The notes beneath the pieces are model-generated. The model did no database searches and was not told where the DNA came from. It saw only the letters and a program-made list of their open reading frames with translations. The translations under genes and the position numbers were made by a program. A stretch of 64,000 bases of DNA from CAVUAF01 sp963739375 (GTDB lineage Bacteria; Acidobacteriota; Terriglobia; Terriglobales; Acidobacteriaceae). Below are positions 17,553-24,594 of this stretch, piece after piece; within the stretch, counting starts at the first letter, position 1; each line of letters starts with the position of its first letter. The stretch is taken from the NCBI GenBank assembly GCA_963739375.1, contig CAVUAF010000014.1, positions 744,001 through 808,000 of the forward strand. Reading direction: 5' to 3'.

Positions 17553-18185
17553 GATGCCAGGTGACAGAGGCGCCTGCGAAGCGGGCGCTAGAACGTAGCC
17601 CACGGCGCCAGCCGTGGGTTAGCATGCCGGCGAATCATCAGCCCCGGAGGGGCGTAAGAATGCCCCACAGCTACAGCCACATCGCAGTCCACACCATCTT
17701 CTCGACGAAAGATCGCCTTCCCACGATCACGGCCGACATTGCATCCGATCTTCACGCCTACATTGGCGGCATCGTGCGCGAGCTGGGTGGGGTGGCGTTG
17801 ATCGTCAACGGCATGCCCGACCACGTTCACGCGCTCGTCCGGCTGCCGGCAAATCTATCCGTTTCCGACGGTATGCGCGTCGTGAAAGCGAATTCTCCGC
17901 GCTGGATGCACCAGAAATGGCCAGCCAAGCGCAAGTTCGCCTGGCAGACGGGATTTGCAGCCTTCAGCGTCAGCGCGTCGAATCTCGACAGCGTTCGACG
18001 TTACATCGAGGGGCAGGAACAGCACCACCGCCGCCTTTCGTTTCAGGACGAGCTGATTGGCTTTTTGAGGAAGCACGGCATCGCCTATGACGAACGCTAC
18101 TTGTGGGCCTGACCTCTTTCGCCCCTTCGGGGCTTCCCCGCACTTGCTCTGGCGCCCCACGGCTTGCGCCGTGGGCTACGATCTA
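17553..18185 (+). mobile_element. IS200-like/RAYT element, apparently complete
   Basis: A left-end segment carries the hairpin CCCACGGC-GCCA-GCCGTGGG (about 17600-17619) and a CCCCGGAGGGGCGT block just before the transposase start. A right end carries the matching hairpin CCCACGGC-TTGC-GCCGTGGG (18156-18175). Subterminal imperfect hairpins with no terminal inverted repeats and a single Y1 transposase fit the IS200/IS605 superfamily, including REP-associated transposases. Partial copies of the same ends follow downstream. Confidence 0.75.
17660..18112 (+). CDS. tnpA: Y1 (HUH) transposase, IS200/REP-associated type
   Basis: 150 residues. MPHSYSHIAVHTIFSTKDRL is the usual N-terminus. The HUH metal-binding motif is in GMPDHVHALVRLPA, and the C-terminal region VSASNLDSVRRYIEGQEQHH provides the catalytic Tyr (Y in RRYIEGQ). 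HUH Y1 transposases nick and rejoin single-stranded DNA at hairpins. The ATG lies directly after the left-end block shared by all copies, so end sequences and start are fixed together. Full length, probably active. Confidence 0.9.
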   Translation: MPHSYSHIAVHTIFSTKDRLPTITADIASDLHAYIGGIVRELGGVALIVNGMPDHVHALVRLPANLSVSDGMRVVKANSPRWMHQKWPAKRKFAWQTGFAAFSVSASNLDSVRRYIEGQEQHHRRLSFQDELIGFLRKHGIAYDERYLWA

Positions 18186-18197
18186 ACGCGCGCTGCC

Positions 18198-18310
18198 GCG
18201 CGCTGTGGTGGAGGGCGATTCGCGGGGCGAAAGCACACGCTTCTGAGCACGGACGTTCTCACAACGTGCCGCAGCATGCCAGGTGACAAAGGCGCCTGCG
18301 AAGCGCGCGC
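18198..18310. repeat. 115-bp tandem repeat, copy 1
   Basis: Unit beginning CGCGCGCTGTGG, through GGCGATTCGCGGGGCGAAAG, GAGCACGGACGTTCTCACAA and TGACAAAGGCGCCTGCGAAG. Copies 2 and 3 lie at 18379-18490 and 18650-18761. A degenerate version of the first half is seen around 18310-18350. A fragment of its 3' end also precedes the full element at 17553-17594. Confidence 0.8.
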
Positions 18311-18378
18311 TGGGGGGGCGGCGATTCGCGGGCCGGAGACACACGCTCGCCTAGGGCTCCCTCCTCAACCCGCGCTGC

Positions 18379-18562
18379 GCGCGCTGTGGGGGGGCGATTC
18401 GCGGGGCGAAAGCACACGCTTCTGAGCACGGACGTTCTCACAACGAGCCACAGCATGCTAATTGACAAAGGCGCTTGCGAAGCGGGCGCTAGAACGTAGC
18501 CCACGGCGCCAGCCGTGGGTTAGCATGCCGGCGAATCGTCAGCCCCGGAGGGGCGTAAGAAT
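18379..18562. repeat. 184-bp direct repeat, upstream copy
   Basis: Contains repeat unit copy 2 (18379-18490) followed by a left end (LE hairpin about 18500-18519, then the CCCCGGAGGGGCGT block). Nearly identical to 18650-18834, at a spacing of 271-272 bp. Confidence 0.8.
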
Positions 18563-18640
18563 GCCTCACAGCTACAGCCACATCGCAGTCCACCCCATGC
18601 TCTGGCGCCCCACGGCTTACGCCGTGGGCTACGATCTAAC
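18496..18640 (+). mobile_element. Internally deleted (MITE-like) derivative of the IS200-like element
   Basis: The left end and first 12-13 codons of the transposase (ATGCCTCACAGCTACAGCC and on to about 18594) are joined directly to the right end (CTCTGGCGCCCCACGGCTTA, about 18600), whose hairpin is CCCACGGC-TTAC-GCCGTGGG. Everything between has been lost. Both ends remain, so it could be mobilised in trans by the full element upstream. Confidence 0.8.
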
Positions 18641-18649
18641 GCGCGCTGC

Positions 18650-18834
18650 CGCGCGCTGTGGGGGGCGATTCGCGGGGCGAAAGCACACGCTTCTGAGCAC
18701 GGACGTTCTCACAACGAGCCACAGCATGCTAATTGACAAAGGCGCTTGCGAAGCGGGCGCTAGAACGTAGCCCACGGCGCCAGCCGTGGGTTAGCATGCC
18801 GGCGAATCATCAGCCCCGGAGGGGCGTAAGAATG
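18650..18834. repeat. 184-bp direct repeat, downstream copy, with a third left end
   Basis: Repeat unit copy 3 (18650-18761) plus a third left end (about 18765-18834). The third left end is not followed by transposase sequence but by the leader of the M28 peptidase gene. Confidence 0.8.
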
Positions 18835-18867
18835 TCCGTTACCGCCGTCCTCTATAATGGCGCCGCT

Positions 18868-21141
18868 ATGCGCCGAACCCTGATCCTCCTCGCCCTCGCC
18901 CTGCCGCTCGCGCTTTCCGCTGCCGCGCCCGATGAACCCCAAACCCCCCGTTTGCTGGGCTTTTCCGACGCCAGCGCGCGCACCGAGCGTGACTGGGAGC
19001 AGAAATTCCGTGCCCTGCCCGCGTCCGACTTGCAGAAGCAGTATGCGGTGCGGCTGGCGGCGCGCCCGCACCATGTCGGCTCGCCCTACGACAAGGACAA
19101 CGCCGAGTGGCTGCTCCAGCTCTTCCAGTCCTGGGGGCTCGACGCGCACATCGAGAACTTCGACGTGCTGATGCCCACGCCCAGGGAGCGCCTGGTCGAG
19201 ATGGTCGAGCCGACCAAGTTCACGGCCAGGCTGCAGGAGCCGGCGCTGAGCGTTGATCCCACCTCGAACCAGCAGGCCGAGCAGCTCCCCACCTACAACG
19301 CCTACTCCGCCGATGGCGACGTCACCGGGCCGCTGGTGTACGTCAACTACGGCGTGCCCGACGACTACGAGGAACTCGAGCGCCGCGGCGTGGAGGTGAA
19401 GGGTGCGATCGTGATCGCGCGTTATGGCGGGTCGTGGCGCGGCATCAAGCCCAAGGTCGCGGCCGAGCATGGCGCCGTCGGCTGCCTCATCTATTCCGAC
19501 CCGCGCGACGACGGCTACGCCCAGGGCGACGTCTTTCCGCAGGGCCCGTTCCGCCCCAAAGACGGCGTACAGCGCGGCAGCGTGATGGACATGCCCACGC
19601 ATCCCGGCGATCCGCTCTCGCCCGGGGTAGGCGCGGTGCCGGGCGCCAAGCGCCTCGACCTCAAAGACGCCAAGACGCTGACCAAGATTCCCGTGCTGCC
19701 CATCTCCTACGGCGACGCGCAGCCGCTACTGGCGGCGATGCGCGGCCCGGTCGCCCCTGAACGCTGGCGCGGCGCCTTGCCCATTACCTACCGCCTGGGC
19801 GCCGGTCCCGCCAAGGTCCACCTGCGCGTCATGGCCAACTGGACCACAGCGCGCCTTTACGACGTGATCGTGCGCATTCCCGGGGCACAGTTTCCCGACG
19901 AGTGGGTCATCCGCGGCAACCACCACGATGCCTGGGTGAACGGCGCGCAGGACCCGATCTCGGGCCAGGCCGCGGAGATGGAAGAGCTGCACGCCTTCGC
20001 CACCCTGCTGAAGCAGGGCTGGCGGCCGAAGCGCACCATTATCTACGCCGCGTGGGACGGTGAAGAAGAGGGCCTGCTGGGCTCCACTGAGTGGGCGGAA
20101 ACCCATGCCGACGAATTGCGCCAGAAGGCGGTCGCGTATCTCAACAGCGACGTCAACGCGCGCGGCTACCTGAACGTCGAAGGCTCGCACGCGCTGGAAA
20201 AATTCGTCAACGGCGTGGCCCGGGACATCACCGACCCGGAGAAGAACATCTCCGTCTGGAAGCGCGCCCAGCTGCGCGACATTGCCAACGCGCGCTCCCC
20301 CGAAGACCGCACAGAGGCGCGCATGCGCCCTGACCTGCGCATCCCGGCGCTGGGTTCCGGCAGCGACTACACCGTCTTCCTCGACCACCTCGGGGTCGCC
20401 TCCTTCAACTTCGGCTTCGGGGGCGAAGACCAGGGCGGCATCTACCACTCCATTTACGACGACACCTACTGGTTCGAGCACTTCAGCGACAGCGACTTCA
20501 AGTACGGGCGCGCGCTCTCCCAGACCGTCGGCACCGCCGTCATGCGGTTGGCTAATGCCGACCTGTTGCCCTTCGAGTTCACTAACCTCGCCGACACGGT
20601 GAAGAAGTACGTCGGCGAGCTGAAGAAGCTGGCCGAGGAGCAGCGCAACCAGATTCGCGAGCGCAATCGCGAACTTGAGGAAGGCGTGTTCAGCGCCACC
20701 AGCGACCCGCGCGATCCGCGCGTTGCGCCGCAGCGCGAGCCGGTCCCGCCCTTCCTCAACTTCGCGCCGCTCGACAACGGCCTCGACGCCCTCACCCGCA
20801 GCGCCGAGCGCTACCAGCGGGCGCTGGCGCGCGCCGAGCAGAATGGCGGCGCGGCGCTGGCCTCGGCCGCGGTCGCGCCGCTCAACCGCACCCTTATCCA
20901 GAGCGAGCGCCAGCTCACGCTCGACGATGGCCTGCCCGGCCGCCCGTGGTTCCGCCACCAGCTCTACGCTCCCGGCTTCTACACCGGCTACGGCGTCAAG
21001 ACCATCCCCGCGGTGCGCGAAGCCATCGAGCAAAAGCAGTGGCCGCTCGCCGAAGCCTCCGCCGCGCGCGTCGGCCACATGCTGGAAGCCGAAGCCGCGC
21101 TCATCGAGCAGGCCGCGCAGGCGCTGGAAGGAGCCAGGTAA
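18868..21141 (+). CDS. M28 metallopeptidase, glutamate carboxypeptidase II/PSMA-like
   Basis: 757 residues, secreted (signal MRRTLILLALALPLALSAAA). Domains in order: a PA-like domain with VTGPLVYVNYGVPDDYEELE and GAIVIARYGGSWRGIKPKVA, a di-zinc M28 peptidase core, and a C-terminal transferrin-receptor-like dimerisation domain (from about residue 610). Zinc ligands are visible: H353 in GNHHDAWVNG, Asp in QDPISGQAAEMEE, the EEE of AWDGEEEGLLGSTEW (399-401), Asp in LNSDVN, and His in GGIYHSIYDD. The family releases C-terminal glutamate or other residues from peptides. The open frame extends upstream through the IS left end; the ATG at 18868 with its signal peptide is preferred. Confidence 0.92.
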   Translation: MRRTLILLALALPLALSAAAPDEPQTPRLLGFSDASARTERDWEQKFRALPASDLQKQYAVRLAARPHHVGSPYDKDNAEWLLQLFQSWGLDAHIENFDVLMPTPRERLVEMVEPTKFTARLQEPALSVDPTSNQQAEQLPTYNAYSADGDVTGPLVYVNYGVPDDYEELERRGVEVKGAIVIARYGGSWRGIKPKVAAEHGAVGCLIYSDPRDDGYAQGDVFPQGPFRPKDGVQRGSVMDMPTHPGDPLSPGVGAVPGAKRLDLKDAKTLTKIPVLPISYGDAQPLLAAMRGPVAPERWRGALPITYRLGAGPAKVHLRVMANWTTARLYDVIVRIPGAQFPDEWVIRGNHHDAWVNGAQDPISGQAAEMEELHAFATLLKQGWRPKRTIIYAAWDGEEEGLLGSTEWAETHADELRQKAVAYLNSDVNARGYLNVEGSHALEKFVNGVARDITDPEKNISVWKRAQLRDIANARSPEDRTEARMRPDLRIPALGSGSDYTVFLDHLGVASFNFGFGGEDQGGIYHSIYDDTYWFEHFSDSDFKYGRALSQTVGTAVMRLANADLLPFEFTNLADTVKKYVGELKKLAEEQRNQIRERNRELEEGVFSATSDPRDPRVAPQREPVPPFLNFAPLDNGLDALTRSAERYQRALARAEQNGGAALASAAVAPLNRTLIQSERQLTLDDGLPGRPWFRHQLYAPGFYTGYGVKTIPAVREAIEQKQWPLAEASAARVGHMLEAEAALIEQAAQALEGAR

Positions 21142-21258
21142 GCTTTACAGCGGAGTTGTCGCACCCGCCGCCCTCGGTCGGGCGATTGACTTGCCATGCG
21201 GCCGGCGGCAGAATGCCGGCGCGACTGGCAGGATGCGAAGTCCTGCCGAGGAGGCCTC

Positions 21259-21780
21259 ATGGCGACTCACCGATCCTCGGCCCTGCTCCTTCTCGCCTTT
21301 CTATTCGCGTTGATGGTCCTCGGCGGCTGCGAAAAGGCCGCCCCTCCACCCCCGCAGCCGGTGGTGACGAAACCTTTGCCACCTCCGCCGCCGCCAGCGC
21401 CCGAAACCTCGCAAGGCAAGCTCGTGCGCGTGTCGCGCAGTGATGTGACCGAGGGCACTCTCGTAAACATGGCGACCGGCGTCTCCCGGCCGACGCAGGT
21501 CCCCGCTCCCAAGGGCAAGACCTTTCTCGTCCTTCAGTTTGAGGGGAAAGCGAGCGGTAGCTTCAACGCTTTCACCGCATCGTGGGTCACGGATGCCACG
21601 GGCAAGAAGTTCCGCAATGTGCATGCCACTTCCTCTGACGTCCGCCGCGAGATCCACTTTGAAATACTCGTGAAAGCCGCCGACCTGGTGTGGCACGACG
21701 GCAAGAAGGCTTACCAGCTCGAGCCGCACCCGGTGGAACTCACCGAAACGCAGCCTGCCGGCGGCGCGGCCAAGCCTTAA
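21259..21780 (+). CDS. Proline-rich lipoprotein, hypothetical
   Basis: 173 residues. A lipoprotein signal ends in a lipobox (MVLGGC, Cys at about residue 25). A proline-rich spacer follows (PPPPQPVVTKPLPPPPPP), then a beta-rich domain containing KGKTFLVLQFEGKASGSF and WHDGKKAYQLEPHPVELTET. The domain looks like a DUF4352/immunoglobulin-type module, but I do not assign it. The ATG is preceded by a good ribosome site (GAGGAGG). Upstream GTG/ATG codons would add a non-hydrophobic leader before the signal peptide. Confidence 0.75.
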   Translation: MATHRSSALLLLAFLFALMVLGGCEKAAPPPPQPVVTKPLPPPPPPAPETSQGKLVRVSRSDVTEGTLVNMATGVSRPTQVPAPKGKTFLVLQFEGKASGSFNAFTASWVTDATGKKFRNVHATSSDVRREIHFEILVKAADLVWHDGKKAYQLEPHPVELTETQPAGGAAKP

Positions 21781-21822
21781 GCGAAGCCCAACGGGTTGCC
21801 CTGGTAGCGTCCGCGCAATCTG

Positions 21823-21875
21823 AACCACGGAGACACGGAGAAAGCAGGCTAGGTTCCTCCGTGCCTCCGTGGTGA
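21823..21875. repeat. CCACGGAGACACGGAG inverted repeat
   Basis: ACCACGGAGACACGGAG on the left and CTCCGTGCCTCCGTGGT on the right form a 17-bp stem with one mismatch around a short loop. This word family is widely dispersed in Acidobacteriota and related genomes. It may terminate the lipoprotein transcript. Confidence 0.7.
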
Positions 21876-21918
21876 AAACGCCTTCGCGCGCCGGTACACT
21901 ACTCGTAGGGAGCCCCTC

Positions 21919-23313
21919 ATGCCCGCGACTCCAAAGATTCCGCCCTTCGCCGGAGTGTGTACGCCGCGCGCGGCGCAGCGCACCGGCATCCCGGTGCCGG
22001 AAGCCAGCCTGCGTCTGCGGCGCTTCGCCTACACCATGGAGCGGCTGGCGTTTATTGCCACCGCGCACCTGAACGCCTCCCCGGAGTGGGAGATCAAGTC
22101 GGCGCTGGCGCTGCACGCCTGGCTCGACGCCGAGCACGTCACCGCGCTGCGGGAGCGCGTCACCGAGCTGCGCGAATCGGAGGCCGGCCTGGAGCAGGCG
22201 CCCGAAGCCCGCCTCGCCGCCCTGCTCGAAGAAGCGCTGCACGCGCGCGGCAGCGTGGAAGTGGTGACCGCCATCTACGGCGTCCTGCGGCCGGCGCTGG
22301 TGGAGGCCATCGCGCGCTACCTGCGCGCCACCAATCCGCTGGCCGACCAGCCCAGTTGCCGCGAATTGAAGCTCATCCTCGTCGAAGAGCGGGAGGCGAT
22401 CGCCTGGGGCAAGCAGGCGCTGGCTGCGCTCACCGCCACGAAGCCGGCGAAGCAGGCGCGCGCCGCCTGGGCTGCGCATTTGGGCGCGTATCTTGCCGCC
22501 GCCAGCGGCATTGACGGTGCGTTGCCCGAGCGCAAGCGCGCCCTCCCGGCAGCGCGGGCCGCCGAGCCTTTCCGGCCAGACGTCATGCCGCGACGCGACG
22601 CCCGCTTCCGCGGCCTCTTCGACCAGTCCATCCCCGCCGACACCATCTACGCCGACGAATCGCGCCCCCTCGCCGAGCGCAACCTGGCCCTGCTCTTCAA
22701 GCGCCTGCGCGAGATGGACGTGCCGGAGACCATTGCCGGCATCCTGGCGGAAACGCCCGGCAAGCCCTGGCCCTTCTACCACGACATGCTGCGCCAGATG
22801 TGGGACGAAGCCCGCCACTCGCTGCTCGGCGCGGCGGCGCTGGAAGCCAAGGGCGTGCACTGGACGCGCCTGCCGGTGAACATCACCTTCAGCTACAAGC
22901 TGGCGAAGTTCTGCACCCCGCTGGAGCGCCACGTCCTGCTCTTCGCCATCGAGCAATCGCTGATGCCGGCGCGACGCGGCAAGCGCTGGGAATGGATCAT
23001 CGCCCAAGCCGCGGGCGACGCGCTCTCCACCACCTTCCACGACTTCGACTGGGCCGACGAAGTGCTGCACGCCGCGATCGGCAAGAAACATCTGCGCACC
23101 GTTTTCCACGGCGACTACAACGCCGCCTTCCGCCGCGCCCAGGAGCTGGCGCGCCGCATCGCCGCCGGCCTGGAGCGCGACCCCTTGCCCGGCGACGTGC
23201 CGCCCGCGGACTGGTGGGAGAAATTTGCTTCCTCGGTACTCGGCCGCAAGGTTGCGCCTGCGCCCCGGACGCACGTCAGAGAATGGAACCCGACCGCGAG
23301 CGCCTCCGCCTGA
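21919..23313 (+). CDS. Ferritin-like fold protein, hypothetical
   Basis: 464 residues, soluble and helical. The segments LRLRRFAYTMERLAFIATAH, ELKLILVEEREAIAWGKQ, FYHDMLRQMWDEARHSLLGA (Glu297 and His300 forming an ExxH) and LFAIEQSLMPARRGKRWEW suggest a four-helix, possibly di-iron fold as in ferritin-like or MiaE/DUF455 proteins. No specific family was recognised and no second ExxH is certain. The next gene starts within its last 31 bp, so the two are coupled. The GTG/ATG choice is clear because CCCCTCATGCCC follows a GGGAG ribosome site. Confidence 0.7.
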   Translation: MPATPKIPPFAGVCTPRAAQRTGIPVPEASLRLRRFAYTMERLAFIATAHLNASPEWEIKSALALHAWLDAEHVTALRERVTELRESEAGLEQAPEARLAALLEEALHARGSVEVVTAIYGVLRPALVEAIARYLRATNPLADQPSCRELKLILVEEREAIAWGKQALAALTATKPAKQARAAWAAHLGAYLAAASGIDGALPERKRALPAARAAEPFRPDVMPRRDARFRGLFDQSIPADTIYADESRPLAERNLALLFKRLREMDVPETIAGILAETPGKPWPFYHDMLRQMWDEARHSLLGAAALEAKGVHWTRLPVNITFSYKLAKFCTPLERHVLLFAIEQSLMPARRGKRWEWIIAQAAGDALSTTFHDFDWADEVLHAAIGKKHLRTVFHGDYNAAFRRAQELARRIAAGLERDPLPGDVPPADWWEKFASSVLGRKVAPAPRTHVREWNPTASASA

Positions 23314-24545
23314 CGACCCCAACGAGCCAATCCCGGGCTCGTCGGAGGCCCCGCTGCGCGTACCGCGCAGCGCAGCTGGCGTGTCTTTTCGTGCTGGCCG
23401 CCGCCGCCTGCGCCGCGGAGAAGAAGCCGCCGGCCAACTTCATTCGCGCATACGACTGCCCGGCGCAGGGCATCGTGACCGATATGGCGATGGCGCCGAA
23501 CGAGCGCTTCGTCGCCCAGGCCAGCGTCGTGCCGCAGAACGCCAACGGGCAGGCGGGCGCCGCGCAGAGCGTGCGCCTGCTCGAGTTCAGCCGCGATTGC
23601 CCGGTCGCCGCCTACGCGCGTTCGCAGCCGGTGGCGGGACTCAAGGAGCCGCGGGTGCCGCCGGGCGCCATCTTCGGGCTGCAATTCACCGGCGATGGCC
23701 AGCTGCTGGTCTTCGCCGACGGCGCGTCGCTGCACGTGCTGCGCGTGCCGCTGCTGAGCCCCCTCTGGCAGCTCAACATCGCCGCCGTCGATCATCCGGC
23801 CGGCATCACGCAGGTGGTAGTGGCGCGCGACGCGCATCTCGCGGCCGTGCTCGCCGTCCCCCTGCTCGCCGCGCCGCAGGAGGACCCGAAGCTGGTCCGC
23901 CGCCCCGGCTTTCGCACCCTCTTCCGCGTCTACGACCTCGACACCGGCAAGACGGTGTGCGAATTCGACGTGGGGCGTGACTGGATCGTGCGCGGCCTGG
24001 CGCTCAGCCCCGACGGCCGGCAGGCCGCTCTGGCCGTGCGCCCGCGCCAGGAAGAAACCAAGACCGAGACCGACCTGCTGCTGGTCGACGCCACCACCGC
24101 CACCATCGAACACCAGTTCCACACCGACGCGGCCGGCCCGATCGCCTTTGCCGGCGACCATACGCTGCGGCTGCTGGTCTGGGGCAAGGAACTGCACACC
24201 CGCTTCCACACCGTGGATGCGGCCACTGGCGCGACGCTTGGCGATTTCGCCGCCCCCGAAGGCGAGGCGGCGAGCGGCCTCACCGCCTCGCGCGATCCCC
24301 GCTGGCTGGCCGCGCCACTCTTCATCGCCAGCCATGTGCTGCTCGGGGAACTGCTGCTCGACGCCCAGAACCTCACGCCCGACGAAGTTGCGGTCTGGGA
24401 GGCGGACAGCGGAAAAATTGTCGCCCGCGTTGACCAGGTCGCTTCCTCCGCCGTGCGCCTGAGCGCGAGCGGCAGGTTTCTCGTGGTCGGCACGCGTATC
24501 TTCGAGTTCGCCTTGCCCGAAAATCCCAGTAGTGCTCCCCACTGA
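23283..24545 (+). CDS. Secreted beta-propeller (WD40/PQQ-like) protein
   Basis: 420 residues. A signal peptide (AAQLACLFVLAAAACAAEKK) follows a charged leader. The rest is a run of beta-propeller blades: LQFTGDGQLLVFADGASLHV, RVYDLDTGKTVCEFDVG, GLALSPDGRQAALAV, LLVDATTATIEHQFH and VWEADSGKIVARVDQV. No catalytic residues are seen; a scaffold or sensor role is likely. The ATG overlaps the previous gene by 31 bp. An earlier start would lie deep within that gene. Confidence 0.78.
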   Translation: MEPDRERLRLTTPTSQSRARRRPRCAYRAAQLACLFVLAAAACAAEKKPPANFIRAYDCPAQGIVTDMAMAPNERFVAQASVVPQNANGQAGAAQSVRLLEFSRDCPVAAYARSQPVAGLKEPRVPPGAIFGLQFTGDGQLLVFADGASLHVLRVPLLSPLWQLNIAAVDHPAGITQVVVARDAHLAAVLAVPLLAAPQEDPKLVRRPGFRTLFRVYDLDTGKTVCEFDVGRDWIVRGLALSPDGRQAALAVRPRQEETKTETDLLLVDATTATIEHQFHTDAAGPIAFAGDHTLRLLVWGKELHTRFHTVDAATGATLGDFAAPEGEAASGLTASRDPRWLAAPLFIASHVLLGELLLDAQNLTPDEVAVWEADSGKIVARVDQVASSAVRLSASGRFLVVGTRIFEFALPENPSSAPH

Positions 24546-24594
24546 GGGAGCGCTTCCCGATCTTTTCCTCCGCTTTGCTACACTCAGCCCCGGC

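Noticed and set aside
17304..17603. Minus-strand frame of 99 codons upstream of the IS element
   Set aside because: Extends into the IS end repeats and has no recognisable motif.
17553..18834. Regular repeats that could suggest a CRISPR array
   Set aside because: Repeat units are over 100 bp, contain transposon ends, and the intervals are not unique spacers of constant size; no cas gene nearby.
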